A program made the translations under genes and the position numbers. Below are positions 1-10,486 of a stretch of 64,000 nucleotides of DNA, piece by piece; position 1 is the first letter of the stretch, and each line of letters begins with the position of its first letter. This DNA is from Pyropia yezoensis (lineage: Eukaryota; Rhodophyta; Bangiophyceae; Bangiales; Bangiaceae). The notes beneath the pieces are model-generated. The model had not been told where the DNA came from, did not search any database, and saw only the letters and a program-made list of their open reading frames with translations. The stretch lies in the NCBI GenBank assembly GCA_009829735.1, contig CM020619.1, positions 21,285,366-21,349,365 on the forward strand. The letters are read 5' to 3'.

Positions 1-988
1 TTGCTTGATTTCTCCAGTGTCTGCGCCATCGCGCGGTTCAGTCGACATGCGCACGTCGGCCCGCCCCTCGTCCCTCCCTCGAATGGCGGTTGCCATTCGC
101 GTCAGGTGTGGTTTGGGCCGCGATCCTTTGCCGCCGTCGCCCCCCCATCACCGCCCCGTGTTCCTTTGTGTGCACGCTGCCGCTGTTGGGGACTGTGCGC
201 CACTTCCCTGCGCGTACTGCACCGGTTTTTGGCCGGCTGTCCAGCGGGCCCCCTCTTCTCCCCTCCCCTCCTCCGCCACCCTCCCCTACTACCCCCCCTG
301 CTGTCCGCCGTCCCTCGCCTACATGCGTGACAACCCCCCCCTCTACCTTCCTGTACGTGCATGTGTCCCGCTGGCCGCTCTGTGTCTCCTTTGCGCCTTC
401 CCCCCTTCTGCACACATCCTTCCTGCACCTTCTGGCGTCCTGCTGGTCCTCGATTGACTGTACGCCATCCCCCCAACCTGCCCTGTTGACTTACCCGCTC
501 TTCTCTACCTCTCCTGTGCAGGTCGTTAACCTCCTGTTTGTGTTTGTAGACCCTTTCGACCTTTCTGCCTGTCCCTCTCGTCCTCCACCCGCGCGACGAA
601 GATGGCTGCGTCGCCATGCGCAGGCGCGTCCATGTCCGATGATGAAGCCCCTGCGGCTGACACGTCCCCCAGACGAGGAGGGGGAGCGATTGATGTCGTG
701 TCCGATGGGGAGGACCCGCCCCGAGCAGCAGGGAGTGGGGCAATAGGTGGGGGACCCGACGGAGAAGTCATTCTTCCTGGATCGCAGGGGAAGGCGCGAC
801 ACGGGGGGGGCAGGATGGGGCAACTACGGTGAGGCTGTCGGTGGGTGGTGTGCCTGGGTCGCGAAGAGATGACGTGGTGCAGTGGCAGTGACGTCGTCGC
901 ACCTGGGTCGCCGAAGAGCCCGTTCTCCTTCAGGGTTGGTGCATGATTGCGCTGGAAGTCTCGATAATTCACTTGAATACATGTACTT
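1..988. other. unresolved stretch left of the YR retroelement fragment
   Basis: Pyrimidine-rich DNA with no protein I recognise. A short ORF at 602-832 (+) starts with an acidic, Ser/Asp-rich stretch (MSDDEAPAAD) that resembles the N-terminus of a nuclear or gag-like protein. It is only 76 residues long and lacks support. It could be the 5' ORF of the retroelement fragment that follows, but nothing ties the two together. Confidence 0.3.
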
Positions 989-1194
989 GTGTTCCAGAAA
1001 TGCGTCGCTGTCCTAGACTTGTTAGTCCAGGTCCTAGGACCTACCACCACCGCCGCCCCTGGTGCGATCAAAGCACATCGATCGTCAGAGGGCGCACGCC
1101 GCGGCCCAAACCGTGCACCGGGTACGCATTACCGAATTGGGCACTGCAGCGCTATCGCGGCTTTGGGATGCGGAGGGGGGGAGACTGGGATGAA

Positions 1195-1891
1195 GCAGGA
1201 AGGGTCGAGGACGCGACCTCTTCACCGCTCAAGCCCCTCCGCGGTCATCTACGCGGCCAATCGTCTGTCAAGGAGCAACGACAGCACCGACTGGGTGTTG
1301 TCGGACCGGGCCTTCCAGCGTCTCGAGCGCCAGCACGGCCCTCACACGCTGGACCTCTTTGCGACCAGCCTGAACAACAAGTGCGGCCGGTACTTCTCGA
1401 GGACGGCGGACCCTGGGACGGCCGGCGTCGACGCCATGTCCCAGAGCTGGGTAAATGACAACTGCTTAGCCAACCCCCCCTTCCAGATGATCGGGCCGGT
1501 GCTGGACAGAATCCTACGCACAAGGACCCAGGCGACGCTGATTGTGCCCGTGTGGACGGCCCAGCCGTCGTGGCAGTGGGCGGTGGAGACCTGTGCATCC
1601 TGGGAGGAGCTTCCAAAGGCCGAGGGGGTCTTTACCCACGCGACGCAGAGTACACCAGGAAAGGCGCCGAAAAGGCGCGTGGCCGCGTTCCGCTTCAGCG
1701 GAGGCGCAACCCGGTCCCCTGCCTTCTGTGCTGGCGGCGCCTGTGCGACAACATCCTAGCGCACCGCCTCGGTTCTGGGCCCGGGTCAGTGGAGGGGGCA
1801 CTCCTCCTGGACGCGTCCACGCAACCCGGGACCGCCAGCAAGTACGTCAACTATTGGGAGGCCTTCTCGTCGTTCTGCTCGAGTGCCTCCC
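1195..1891 (+). pseudogene. YR (DIRS/Ngaro-like) retroelement fragment: RNase H region plus start of tyrosine recombinase
   Basis: The reading frame open from 989 to 1759 encodes, from about 1240, a block typical of DIRS/Ngaro-type retroelements. It has an ANRLSRSNDSTDW segment, then FQRLERQHGPHTLDLFA, ADPGTAGVDAMSQSW, a CLANPPF motif and LIVPVWTAQPSW. After a frameshift near 1740 a second frame (to 1891) reads LLLDASTQPGTASKYVNYW followed by FSSFCSS, which looks like the SAM-like N-terminal domain of a phage-type tyrosine recombinase. The order RNase H then recombinase is that of YR retroelements, which integrate without an integrase. The catalytic recombinase domain is missing because the LTR of a Ty3/gypsy element begins at 1892. 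No RT is recognisable upstream. The fragment is dead. Family assignment is by motif and order only. Confidence 0.7.
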
Positions 1892-2739
1892 TGTGAGGAA
1901 CCACCCACACTTGGGCAGCCCACAACGTACTCGTGATGGTGTCAGCGACCCGTGCCAGCCAATAGGGTGACAGGGTGCCGGGAAGAGGATGGAGATGGTG
2001 ACCGTGGTGGGTCTGGGAAAGAAGACGACGCGACGTCTGCGGTGATCGAGCGGGGTTCAAAGCGTTAAGGTCGTCTTTGGTCTACGTCTGTGGTCTCCCC
2101 TCCGGTCTCCCCCGATGGCGCCGACACCCACGCACTATACAATCGCGTCGGGGCACCCGAGGTGCCCTGAAGCATGCGTTTCCTCGTCGCGCCGCGGGTA
2201 GGCACAGAACGGTCCAAAAACAGAGCATGGCTCTCTGAACAAAGCATGGGGGGGCGTGCGCACTAAAGGAGTGCAGCCCCAGTTTGACCCAAAGGAGGGG
2301 ATCCGACATGCAGCGCCTAGTGCGCCGTCCCAGCCGGACCCAGACGCCAGGCGGTCCGAAGGTCCGAGAGGCGTGTAAGCACGGTTCGATCGAGTCGATG
2401 GAGTCTGCAAGCCGGCTAGGCAGTCACATCGCTGCAATGCTGCAGCGAGGACATTCGAACGGACTCGCCAGCTGTGGCAGATGTGGCTCGTCATGGGTGC
2501 TGACGGTGGCGCCTTCTGACAGGCCATGATGGGTTGTCGATGGCCGCTGTCGTGCGGCTAGCAGACACCGTGAGACAGCGGCTGACTCATCATGAGTCTG
2601 GAAGGTACACCGCATCATGCCCCACAGTACAAGGAATTGATCCATGTTGCCAGGAGTTGGTTCGGCAGGATCTGTAAGGAGAGGTCCCAGATATTATTCC
2701 TTAGGTATGAGGCATGGGATTAGGGGGGAAATCCTTACA
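1892..2739 (-). repeat. 3' LTR of the Ty3/gypsy element
   Basis: Read on the minus strand it starts TGTAAGGATTT and ends CCTCACA, so it has TG...CA ends. It lies directly after the polypurine tract and matches 10487-11332 along its whole length with scattered substitutions. It interrupts the YR retroelement frame at its outer edge. Confidence 0.85.
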
Positions 2740-2751
2740 CCTCCCCCCCTT
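2740..2751 (-). other. polypurine tract
   Basis: AAGGGGGGGAGG on the minus strand, immediately before the TGTAAGG start of the LTR. This is the expected position of the plus-strand DNA primer in LTR retrotransposons. It abuts the stop codon of the chromodomain frame. Confidence 0.75.
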
Positions 2752-3411
2752 AGGACGTGCGTCGAAGGAAAGCGTCGAGAGCCTCATGTGCGTTATCGAG
2801 GTCGTGCTTGGTTAGCCAGGTGTTCTCACTGACATCGCAGCCTTTCCACTTGACCAGGTCCTGCAGTCGTCCACGGCGTTTTCGTGATCGTATAATGGAG
2901 TCCACTTCGTGCTCAACCGAGCCGTCCGGAACTGCTACCGGAGGTGGAGCGGGAGGAGGTCGACAGTACGGATCAGCGCTGTACGGATTCAGTAGACTGA
3001 CGTGGAAGGTGTTGTGCACCTTTCGATCAAGGACTGCTTGAGGAAGATCCAGACGGAACGTAACATCGTTGATGCTTTCAGTGACTCGGTATGGTCCCGA
3101 AAACTTGGGCACCAACTTGCGAGCGCCTTCGAAGGCGTCCGGCATAAGGTTCTTGGTGCTCAGGAGCACGAGATCGTCGACAGCGATCGTACATGGTCGG
3201 CGTCGGCGGTTGGCGTACGCCGAGCGTATCTCATTTGCCTTCTTGATGGCGGTAATGGCGGTCTCCTGAGCTTCTTGCAGACTGCTTAATCCATCTGAGA
3301 CTGCTGGTAGTTTCGATTCCTTGCTGTCGAGGACGTCCGCATGAACCGTCCTTGGTTCAAACCCATAGTTCAGGAAGAATGAGGAGTACGTCGTGACCGC
3401 ATTGGGTGACC
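2750..3411 (-). pseudogene. pol: integrase C-terminal region and chromodomain (pol 3' part)
   Basis: The frame encodes the integrase C-terminal segment (KFSGPYRVTE, DRKVHNTFHVSLLNPY) followed by a chromodomain (VEHEVDSIIRSR, DLVKWKGCDVSENTW), and stops at 2750. This order defines chromoviruses, where the chromodomain steers integration to particular chromatin. The frame is continuous with the integrase part at 4343-5082 if the solo LTR and one copy of the target duplication are ignored, so this is the cut-off 3' end of the same pol gene. The domain itself looks intact, including the aromatic W of the KWKG-type core. Confidence 0.9.
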
Positions 3412-3416
3412 GGTTG

Positions 3417-4337
3417 TGTAAGGATTTGCCCCTTAAATCCCCACCCGGAACCCAGGGGATATGGACTGGGACCTCTCCTTACATGCCCGGCCCCGATAAC
3501 TCCCTCCAAGACACATCAATTCACCACTACCCTGGGCGACACCACGCTGTATCCCTGACATTTTGCGGACGTCGGCCGACCGCACGAAATCCGCCGTCAA
3601 CGCACTGTCGGAACCCTGTCATGGACGTCGATACTCGACAACGAGGAGCGAGTGACATCGTCGACCAACCACGGGCGGACATCCCCGTCTGTGCTGCCTG
3701 AACTGTATCCTCTGCGCTGCTTGAAAGCTGGCAAAAAGCACCAGTCACATGATTCACCGACAATGAGGACACCACACATCCTCGCTGGCGGCTGAGTGCG
3801 ATATGACTGGCTCGCCGGCTTTTGGATTGATTGAATTTGGCCATGCTGGCCCTTACAGCCGGTCGGACCTTCTGGCCGACCGGCGTTTGGAGCCGGCTCG
3901 TGGGGCGCGCTGGGCGCCATCCACAGGACCACCATTGTTTCGGGCAAACTGGGGCTGCACTCCTTTAGTGCGCACGCCCGCCCATGCTTTGTTCTGAGAG
4001 CCTTGCTTTGTTTTTGGACCGTTCCGTGCCTACCGGCGGTGCGACGGGGAAACGCATGCATTGGGGCACCTCGGGTGCCCCGTTGCGAGTATGTAGTGTG
4101 TGGGTGTCGGCGCCACCGGGGGAGACGAGAGGGGCAACCACAGACACAGACCAAAGACACTGTTTACCTTTTGCACCCTCGATCCCCACCGACGTCGCGC
4201 CCATCTTCTTCCCCAGACCCGCCTCCGTGGAGACCACCGTCCTCTTCCCCGTGCCTCGCCGCCCTATTGGCTGGCAGGGCCCGCTGACACCCCAACGAGT
4301 TCGTTGAGGGCTCCCCGGTTTTGGGTGGGTCCTCACA
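3417..4337 (+). mobile_element. solo LTR nested in pol
   Basis: It starts TGTAAGGATTT and ends CCTCACA, the same ends as the host element's LTRs, but lies in the opposite orientation. The 5-bp sequence GGTTG occurs at 3412-3416 and again at 4338-4342, a target site duplication of the size made by Ty3/gypsy integrases. The last ~430 bp match the parental LTR clearly, while the first half is more diverged, so it belongs to a related but distinct LTR subfamily. Only one LTR is left, as expected after LTR-LTR recombination. It splits the integrase frame. Confidence 0.92.
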
Positions 4338-4342
4338 GGTTG

Positions 4343-5082
4343 TAAGCTACTTCTGTAGCAACAAGGAAGAGGTCCCAATCGCCTTGGTGATGCTTCACGA
4401 AGTTCCGCAGGATTTATTCAATCTTCTTGTTCATGATATCGGTTTGTCCGTCCGTCTGGGGATGATAGGCAGAAGATGCCTTGATCTTGACCTTGCGAAT
4501 TTCGGTGAGCGACTGCCAGAAGTTGGAGAAGACGATACTATCTCGGTCGCAGACGACTTCGGATGGTAGACCGTGATGACCGTAGACGTGATCATTGTAG
4601 AGTTGCGCTACGACTGGTGCAGTACAGTCGGGCTTTATTGGTGCTAGTCGAATCATCTTCGACAGTCGGTCTACAATGACGTACATGCCATTGTGGCGCC
4701 TTGGGGTCAGTGGAAGAGGGGTGATAAAGTCCATGGAGACACTTGTCCATCGTTGGTTCGGTGGATCTAATGGTTTGAGGTGACCCAGAGGTGAATGGGT
4801 GCCGGCCTTGTTTCGCTGGCACAAATCACATGATTGTACGTATCTTTGGATGTCCTGCCGCATAGACTTCCAGTAGTAATTGGAAGCAACGGCCTTGATG
4901 GTTTTCTTGACTCCCATGTGCCCTTGGCTTGGGCTGTCGTGGTAGTCATGGAGCAGTTTCTGGCGTAGAGCACCAACGGGGATGCACGTACGGTAACCTC
5001 GTTTCAACAACGTCATGTGAAGCCGGTAGGGAGATACCGGGTCTTTGACTAGGTCGGCAAAATCGGGGTCCGCGTTGTACTC
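4343..5082 (-). pseudogene. pol: integrase zinc-binding and catalytic core (pol)
   Basis: The HHCC zinc domain is visible (YHDSPSQGHMG, then SCDLCQRNK), followed by the RNase H-fold core with VSMDFITPLP (first Asp) and VVCDRDS (second Asp). At the third catalytic position the family normally has Glu within the QTE-type motif after the YHPQTDG sequence. Here the residue reads Asp (QTDGQTD), a likely loss of activity. An in-frame TAA follows at 4414-4416, and after it the frame goes on to the edge of the solo LTR. A TAA at 5083-5085 separates this part from the RNase H end. The gene is a clear relic. Confidence 0.88.
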
Positions 5083-6438
5083 TTAGTCTAGAGTGGCAAG
5101 GTCTTGATCACTTTGGCTTATGGTCATGAGGTTGTTCCATTCAGTTTTCTTGGGTAGGTATTCGGTGGTCTTGGTTAGCACGCGACTAAGGAGATCTTGA
5201 TTGGGAGCGTGCTTGTCGGGGGCGTCTTGTGGCTGCCTCGAAAGGGCATCAGCTACGGGGTTGGATGTGCCCTTGATAAGGATGATCTTGAAAACGAATT
5301 GCTCCAACAGCTCCAACCACTTGACTTGGCGGTCGTTGAGCTTTTCTTGGGTTTTCAGGTACCTTAGGGACTCATGGTCGGTGTGCACCTCGAAAGGTCT
5401 TCCATGGAGGTAGCAGCGCCAATGTCGAATGGCTTGTACTACTGCGAGCAGCTCGCGCTCCCGGATACTGTAGCGCTGTTCGTGGATGTTCAGCGTCAAT
5501 GAGAAGTAGGCCACTGGGCGTCGTCCTTTTCCGTCATCTTGTTCAAGGATAGCGCCAACAGCATACCCGCTGGCATCTGTGGACACAAAGATTGGGTACC
5601 TCTTGTCGAATGGCCTCAGTACTGGTGCACTAGTCGTCAGGTGTTGTAGTTGCTCAAAAGCTTTCTGGGCGTCAGAGTTCAATTCAAAGTCGACGCTTCC
5701 AGTGCGCCTTGTGAGTGGTGCAGCCACGGATGCCATTCCCTTAATAAATCGACAATAGAAGTTGACCATGCCGAGGAAGGATTGCACAACATCCTTGCTC
5801 TGTGGACTTGCCCATGATCTAATGGCTTGGACCTTGTGTTCCTCCATAGAGAAGCCTTCGTCGGTTATGACGTGGCCGAGGCAGTCCATAGTTGTTCGAG
5901 AAAATTGGCTTTTGCTGAGCTTGGCGTAGAGCTTATGCTCTCGCAACTTGTCCAGGGCTTGCCTTAGGTGCTCAAGGTGATCTTCGTAAGTTTCACTGTA
6001 GACCAGGATGTCGTCGAGGTAGGCACATATGAAATCGTAAAGATAGGGTCGGAAGACGTCATTCGTGAGGTTCATGAAGACTGCGGGGGCATTTCTTAGC
6101 CCGAACGGTAGCACAGTAAACTCGTATATCCCGTATTTTGTTCGGAACGCCGTCAGCGGGATAGTATCAGGGTCAAGCCGGATCTGGTGGTAACCTGATC
6201 GGAGGTCGATCTTCGTGAAGTACTTGGCCATTCGCAGTTGGTAAATGTCGTCGATTCGTGGTAAGGAACATGCGTTCTTAATAGTGGCCTTGTTCAATGC
6301 TCGATTATCGATGCACATTCGCCAGCCATCGTCCTTCTTCGCTGCAAAGAGTACAGAGGAGCCCCACGGTGAGGCGGTTGGTTGGATGAACTCCTTTCGT
6401 ATGAAGGTTGCAAGTTGTGTCTTGAGTTCATCGAGCTC
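5083..6438 (-). pseudogene. pol: reverse transcriptase and RNase H (pol)
   Basis: RT motifs in order: MCIDNRALNKATIKN, FTKIDLRSGYHQI, AFRTKYGIYEFTVLPFGL, then the catalytic YLDDILVYS. The RNase H domain follows with FVSTDASGYAVGAIL, RERELLAV and HTDHESLRYL, then the VADALSR tether. This part alone is 411 residues from its first Met and keeps its catalytic aspartates, so it decayed little. It is in the same frame as the protease part, from which it is separated only by a TGA at 6439-6441, and in the same frame as integrase beyond a TAA at 5083-5085. These are single-base nonsense changes in one long pol ORF, not separate genes. Confidence 0.93.
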
Positions 6439-7164
6439 TCACTCAGATAGGCGATGAATGCCACTGCGACGGGGTTGAGCGTCCTCCGTCAGCTTGACGC
6501 TAAACTTGTGACTGCGTTCACGAGGAAGTCCATCCGGAAGTTCTTCTGGGAAGACGTCGGCGTACTCCTGGAGAATCGCTTGGACGTCATTCTTGTCTTC
6601 AGCTGTTCCCATTTTGATTGCATTGATGTCAAAGGTGCTGGAAGGATCTTCGGATTGCAGGTAGATGGCAAAGACAGGAAACTTTTGGAAAAGGACCTTG
6701 GCGAAGCGTTGCCTACTAATCAGGCCATGGGGTTTCTTGAGGGAGGCAGTGATGGAGATGTTCTTGTGGCTAAACTTGAAGGAGATCTTGTTCTTCTTGT
6801 TGTTGACTTTGACGTCCTTGTCGTCACGCCATATCTTTCCGAGGATGATGTCGTATGCACTTCGGTCGCATACAGAAAACCAAAGGCGTTCATGGTATGG
6901 ACCGATGTAAATCTCTAAGGGTTCAATGGTCTCTGCGAGGACGTGGGTGCGGCCATCGGGCATGTTTGCCGCGAAGTCCGTTTCTTTTGTGATCACATTC
7001 AGGGTATTTACGAGGCGCCTTGATACGACGTTAATGGGAGATCCGTCGTTAAACAGCACGTTAAAAAGATGTCCATTTACAGAGGCAGTAGAAAGCAGAA
7101 GCTCGAGACGCGGGCCTTCAAATGGTGACGACATGTTTTCAGGAACCGAAGAAGCGTCTGGCAC
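6439..7164 (-). pseudogene. pol: retropepsin-like protease region (pol 5' part)
   Basis: This 241-residue frame has the retropepsin-like layout, with beta-strands LLLSTASVNGHLFNVLF followed by NDGSPINVVSRRLV. Ty3/gypsy proteases carry D-S/T-G at the active site. Here the tripeptide reads N-D-G, so the catalytic Asp position is changed. The end (YADVFPEELPDGLPRER) is the linker that precedes RT in chromoviruses. It lies in a different frame from gag, 24 bp past the gag stop, which fits the gag-pol frameshift arrangement. It ends at a TGA (6439-6441) that interrupts what was one pol frame. Confidence 0.85.
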
Positions 7165-7187
7165 CGGGTTTGATGACGGTTGCTGCT

Positions 7188-8057
7188 TCAGTTCCGCTGG
7201 CCTTTTGGGCAGTCCTTGTCCATATGTCCTTTCTCACGGCAGCGGGGGCAGAGACCTTCACGCATGCAGCGTTGACGCTCTTCAGGCGTGAGTTTCTCGA
7301 CTTTGATGCTGGAGAAATCCGTGGGAATGATACCCGTCGTGTACGGCTTCGCAGATGTATCGCCGAGGGGCGTCGAGGCACCAGCCTTGGCAGCCTCCAC
7401 GCGCAAAGCGTCAGTCATGAGAGACTCAATATCTGAGTAGGTCTTGAGACAAAGAGCCTGCCAGATGTCCCGCTTCGAGCCTCGGGTGTAGCGGTCAACC
7501 TTCTCGGCTTCCGTGATGTCAGGGATGTCCAAGAGGACGCTCAGAAACGCCCTCTTGAACGTTCCGACTTCTTTGATTTGGCGCCACGAGTGCAGCTTGT
7601 CTCGTGCCGCTTGTGTCTTGTTCAGTGGACTGAAGCGTCGGATTAGCGCAGAACGGAAGGATTCCCAGTTCGGAACAGCTGTAGTCTGGCTGTAGACCTT
7701 CCGCCAGTCGAGCGCTTCACCGTCGAGGAATGTGCAAGCGATACTGCACGCATCATCAGGGTCACTCAGTCGCACATAGAAATCCATATGCGAGCGCCTC
7801 GCTTCAACCGTCCCATGTTTACCGGAGAAAGCCACGGGTTTGTTCGGCCTCTCGGATTTCATGCCACTAGAAGTGGCCCTGGCCTTGGCTTTGGACAGTT
7901 GCTGCTTTGCGTCCGCTAACTCCATCTTGTGAGCCTCGAGTTGTTCGCTCATTTGCGTGACAAACGCTGTAAGCTGGGTCCAGGCTTCCATGGTCGGTGC
8001 GTTCGAGCCCGAGCCCGGATTGGCCGGGTTGACACCAGGCCTGATCAAGGGTACCAT
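7188..8057 (-). CDS. gag: Gag with CCHC zinc knuckle
   Basis: Intact 289-residue frame. The N-terminal third contains a predicted coiled coil (MSEQLEAHKMELADAKQQL). The centre is the retrotransposon gag (capsid-like) region with CTFLDGEALDWRK, WESFRSALIRRF and an LHSWRQ segment. The C-terminus has a single zinc knuckle CPRCREKGHMDKDC (C-X2-C-X4-H-X4-C) for RNA binding. It has no internal stop, unlike pol. The start at 8057 is the first Met of the open frame; an internal Met at the EAWTQL segment is an alternative. Confidence 0.9.
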   Translation of the reverse strand: MVPLIRPGVNPANPGSGSNAPTMEAWTQLTAFVTQMSEQLEAHKMELADAKQQLSKAKARATSSGMKSERPNKPVAFSGKHGTVEARRSHMDFYVRLSDPDDACSIACTFLDGEALDWRKVYSQTTAVPNWESFRSALIRRFSPLNKTQAARDKLHSWRQIKEVGTFKRAFLSVLLDIPDITEAEKVDRYTRGSKRDIWQALCLKTYSDIESLMTDALRVEAAKAGASTPLGDTSAKPYTTGIIPTDFSSIKVEKLTPEERQRCMREGLCPRCREKGHMDKDCPKGQRN

Positions 8058-9451
8058 CTTCGGCCATGTGTATGTGTATTGGGGAAACGTTTACACGTGG
8101 GTATGAGTATGGGGCCCGCACCTTTCCTCATGTGTAGTGTATCAGCAGGCCAGCGCCCTTACGGGCATGGCGCGTAGGTATCCCTTCGATCCAGCCAGGC
8201 CCAAGAGTATGCGGCAAAAATGGGAGGTAAGAGTATCAGTACCCGGGTATGAGACCTATGATTACCTGCGGACGTCGCCTTACTGGAGATTTCTCACAAG
8301 TACAGTCGCCCTCGCACCATCCTCCTTCCCCGAAGCCGTCTGTTATGCCGCCAGGCACACGAGGGCTGCTGAGGGGTTTCGCTATAAGGCCCCCCGTCTC
8401 TCTCCTCGGATGAGCTCGCGTTATGGCGGCTCCCTGCGTCGCCGTCGCCTCGCCGACCCCGACGTGTGCGCCACAGCAGTGCTGCCACCATTCTCTGAGC
8501 ACGCTCTGATTGGTGCTGGCCGAGCCATGCTGCAGGGGCAAGGGCGAAGCCACGTGGGGCTGGTCCTCGCGGAGGCATCACGTGTGCCAGCGAAAGGAGC
8601 CTTCGTACCACCCCTGGGTCCTGGTCAGAAACAGCCTGGGACGGCTGTAACCCTGAACTGGACCAGACGTCAGCCTTGGAGGCTCCCACGTAGGGATACG
8701 TAGTGGCGCGTCGTGATTGATGGGCAGGTGGTTTGCAAGGAGGCTTCTGACCACCGCGGAAGGAACAAAGAAGCGGCGCGTCTGGGCAAAACGGCGCCCC
8801 GCACGTCCGAGCGCTTCAAAACGGTGCCACCCCACGAACAATCGTTTCAAAACGGCACCACCCCACGTCCAAGCAGTGAAATGCTTGCTGCCGTACTAAA
8901 TCCTGACTAAAGTCCTCCTGGTACCCTTGAGGATCTCTGCAATGGGTATCTGATACTCTTGGCTGAAACGGTACTGTGTATCAGGCAAGGCTTCGATTTC
9001 GGTCAAGAGTACTTCAGACACCCTCGTTTGATACCTGGGTAGTACCCTTAGCGCGATACCCTTGATCAGGCCTGGTTCACACCCCCTGGGACTGGTGCGT
9101 CCATGGTGTCTTGGGTTCAAGTCCAAGGCAAGCACACTTGTAACACAGATTCCACAAGACATGCCTCGGAAGGACCCCGAGAAAGATCTCGGAGATGTGG
9201 GATAGGAGTTTGCCTGCAGCAGTAGTGGTGTACACGATTTAAATAAGTGCTGCGGTAGTTGCTGCAACGTTCCAAGTGATGTACAGCACTACTTCGAGAA
9301 CCGCAAGAAATTCGGTGAAAATCACGCAAACGGATTATTCAGAAGCGTCCGTGCAAGGGCCCGAGTCGGGCCGTGTCGGATTTCTAAGCCGGGGGATCAA
9401 TGGGGGGAAAATCGGGCTCCTAGGCCAGATCCAGGGGTGTGTCAACAGGTG
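8058..9451. other. leader/internal region of the Ty3/gypsy element, no clear gene
   Basis: Lies between gag and the upstream ORF. A 29-bp unit based on TTTCAAAACGG...CACCCCACG occurs twice at about 8812-8870. A minus-strand ORF at 8896-9267 has no recognisable motif. The stretch is long for a gag leader, so it may hide another nested insertion. I could not define its ends. Confidence 0.4.
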
Positions 9452-10249
9452 TCAATCGGTGCGGCGCGCCAGGGTGCGGTGATGATCCTTGCCACGCGTG
9501 TGCCGCTCGAAATGATCCACCGACTCAAGTTCGCAACCGCAGGGTTCGCAACGGGGCAGGGTTTCCGGGCGGTTAATTGTGTAACGGTGGCGACGGGATC
9601 CGCGGTGATCACGCAGTACAGTGAGGCTGTTGCACCGCACACGGAACGGTTTGCAAAGAAATTTCCCTTGCACCCCACGGTGGCTCTTGGCAATTTGTCG
9701 TTGTTCACGTTGCTCAACCGCGCGCGCGGTGGTTGGCTTGATGTGACCAATCACCGGTGGCGGCGGGGCGGCGTAACGGCGCCCAGGTTCTTGGGGAAGC
9801 AGTAACAGGCGACCGTTCACCCGGGCTGCCGTGTCCTCGGTGGCAGGGCCCTTGCCCGTGCCCGAGAGGGTGGGCTTCGGTGCGGCCCGGCCCGCCGAGG
9901 GGAGGCGGACTGGGACCGTCGGGGTAGGGATGGAGCGGGCGCCCGCCGGGGGGTTGTGTGCCCTCGGGCGGGCGTGTGTCTGCGGGGAGCGGCGTGCCGA
10001 CGGCGGGCCGCGTGCCGACGGGGGGCCGCGTGCCGACGGACCGTGGATCGTGAAGGCGCCACGGGCCGTCGGGGGTGCACGGACCGTCGGGTGTGCGCGG
10101 GCCGTCGGGGGCGCGCGGATCGTCGAGGGTGTGCGCACCGGGGGGGTGCCAGGTGACGTGGACCCCGCATCGCGCGCCGAGGCCGCCGAGGATGTCGGGC
10201 CGGCCGCCAGTGCTGAGGAAGAGTTTTCCGAATCTGATGTGGATCTCAC
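9452..10249 (-). CDS. extra ORF upstream of gag with a U1/JAZ-like C2H2 finger
   Basis: 265 residues. The first ~150 are low-complexity Pro/Ala/Arg/Thr (repeats of the type RAPPTAR and ARGPPS). The C-terminal ~80 are more complex and contain CEPCGCELESVDHFERHTRGKDHH, here split for reading as CEPC plus HFERHTRGKDHH, a C-X2-C...H-X5-H arrangement like RNA-binding U1/JAZ-type zinc fingers. It sits between the primer site and gag, in the same orientation as gag. It could be an accessory gene of the element, a captured host gene, or a host gene into which an LTR was inserted. The same DNA is open in other frames because of its composition, so confidence is moderate. Confidence 0.5.
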   Translation of the reverse strand: MRSTSDSENSSSALAAGPTSSAASARDAGSTSPGTPPVRTPSTIRAPPTARAHPTVRAPPTARGAFTIHGPSARGPPSARGPPSARRSPQTHARPRAHNPPAGARSIPTPTVPVRLPSAGRAAPKPTLSGTGKGPATEDTAARVNGRLLLLPQEPGRRYAAPPPPVIGHIKPTTARAVEQREQRQIAKSHRGVQGKFLCKPFRVRCNSLTVLRDHRGSRRHRYTINRPETLPRCEPCGCELESVDHFERHTRGKDHHRTLARRTD

Positions 10250-10471
10250 TGGGATTCAACAACCGGTTGACCAAAAGAAAAACTCCGTGAAAAAAACCAC
10301 AAGGGCTGTGTCAGGAAATTGTTCGCTCGGTGTGATTCGTGGAACCCGCTACGTTCGTATTACAATGCCCGTGGCAAGCCGAGCGCAGGGGGCAACACGA
10401 GTGCACAATCGCAGGGAAAGCCAAATCAAGAAAGTGAATCGCAAGGCTCCGCCACGTAGAAAGTCGAGCTA

Positions 10472-10484
10472 CCTGAAGCTACCA
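10472..10484 (-). other. candidate primer binding site
   Basis: On the minus strand the LTR ends in CACA, and two bases later TGGTAGCTTCAGG begins. A TGG start complements the CCA tail of a tRNA, and the position just inside the 5' LTR is right for a primer site. I cannot say which tRNA it matches. Confidence 0.6.
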
Positions 10485-10486
10485 CA

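Noticed and set aside
9085..9125. GGTTCAAGTCC resembling a tRNA T-loop
   Set aside because: The stem around it does not pair properly with a 7-base loop, and no acceptor or anticodon arm can be built. Not a tRNA.
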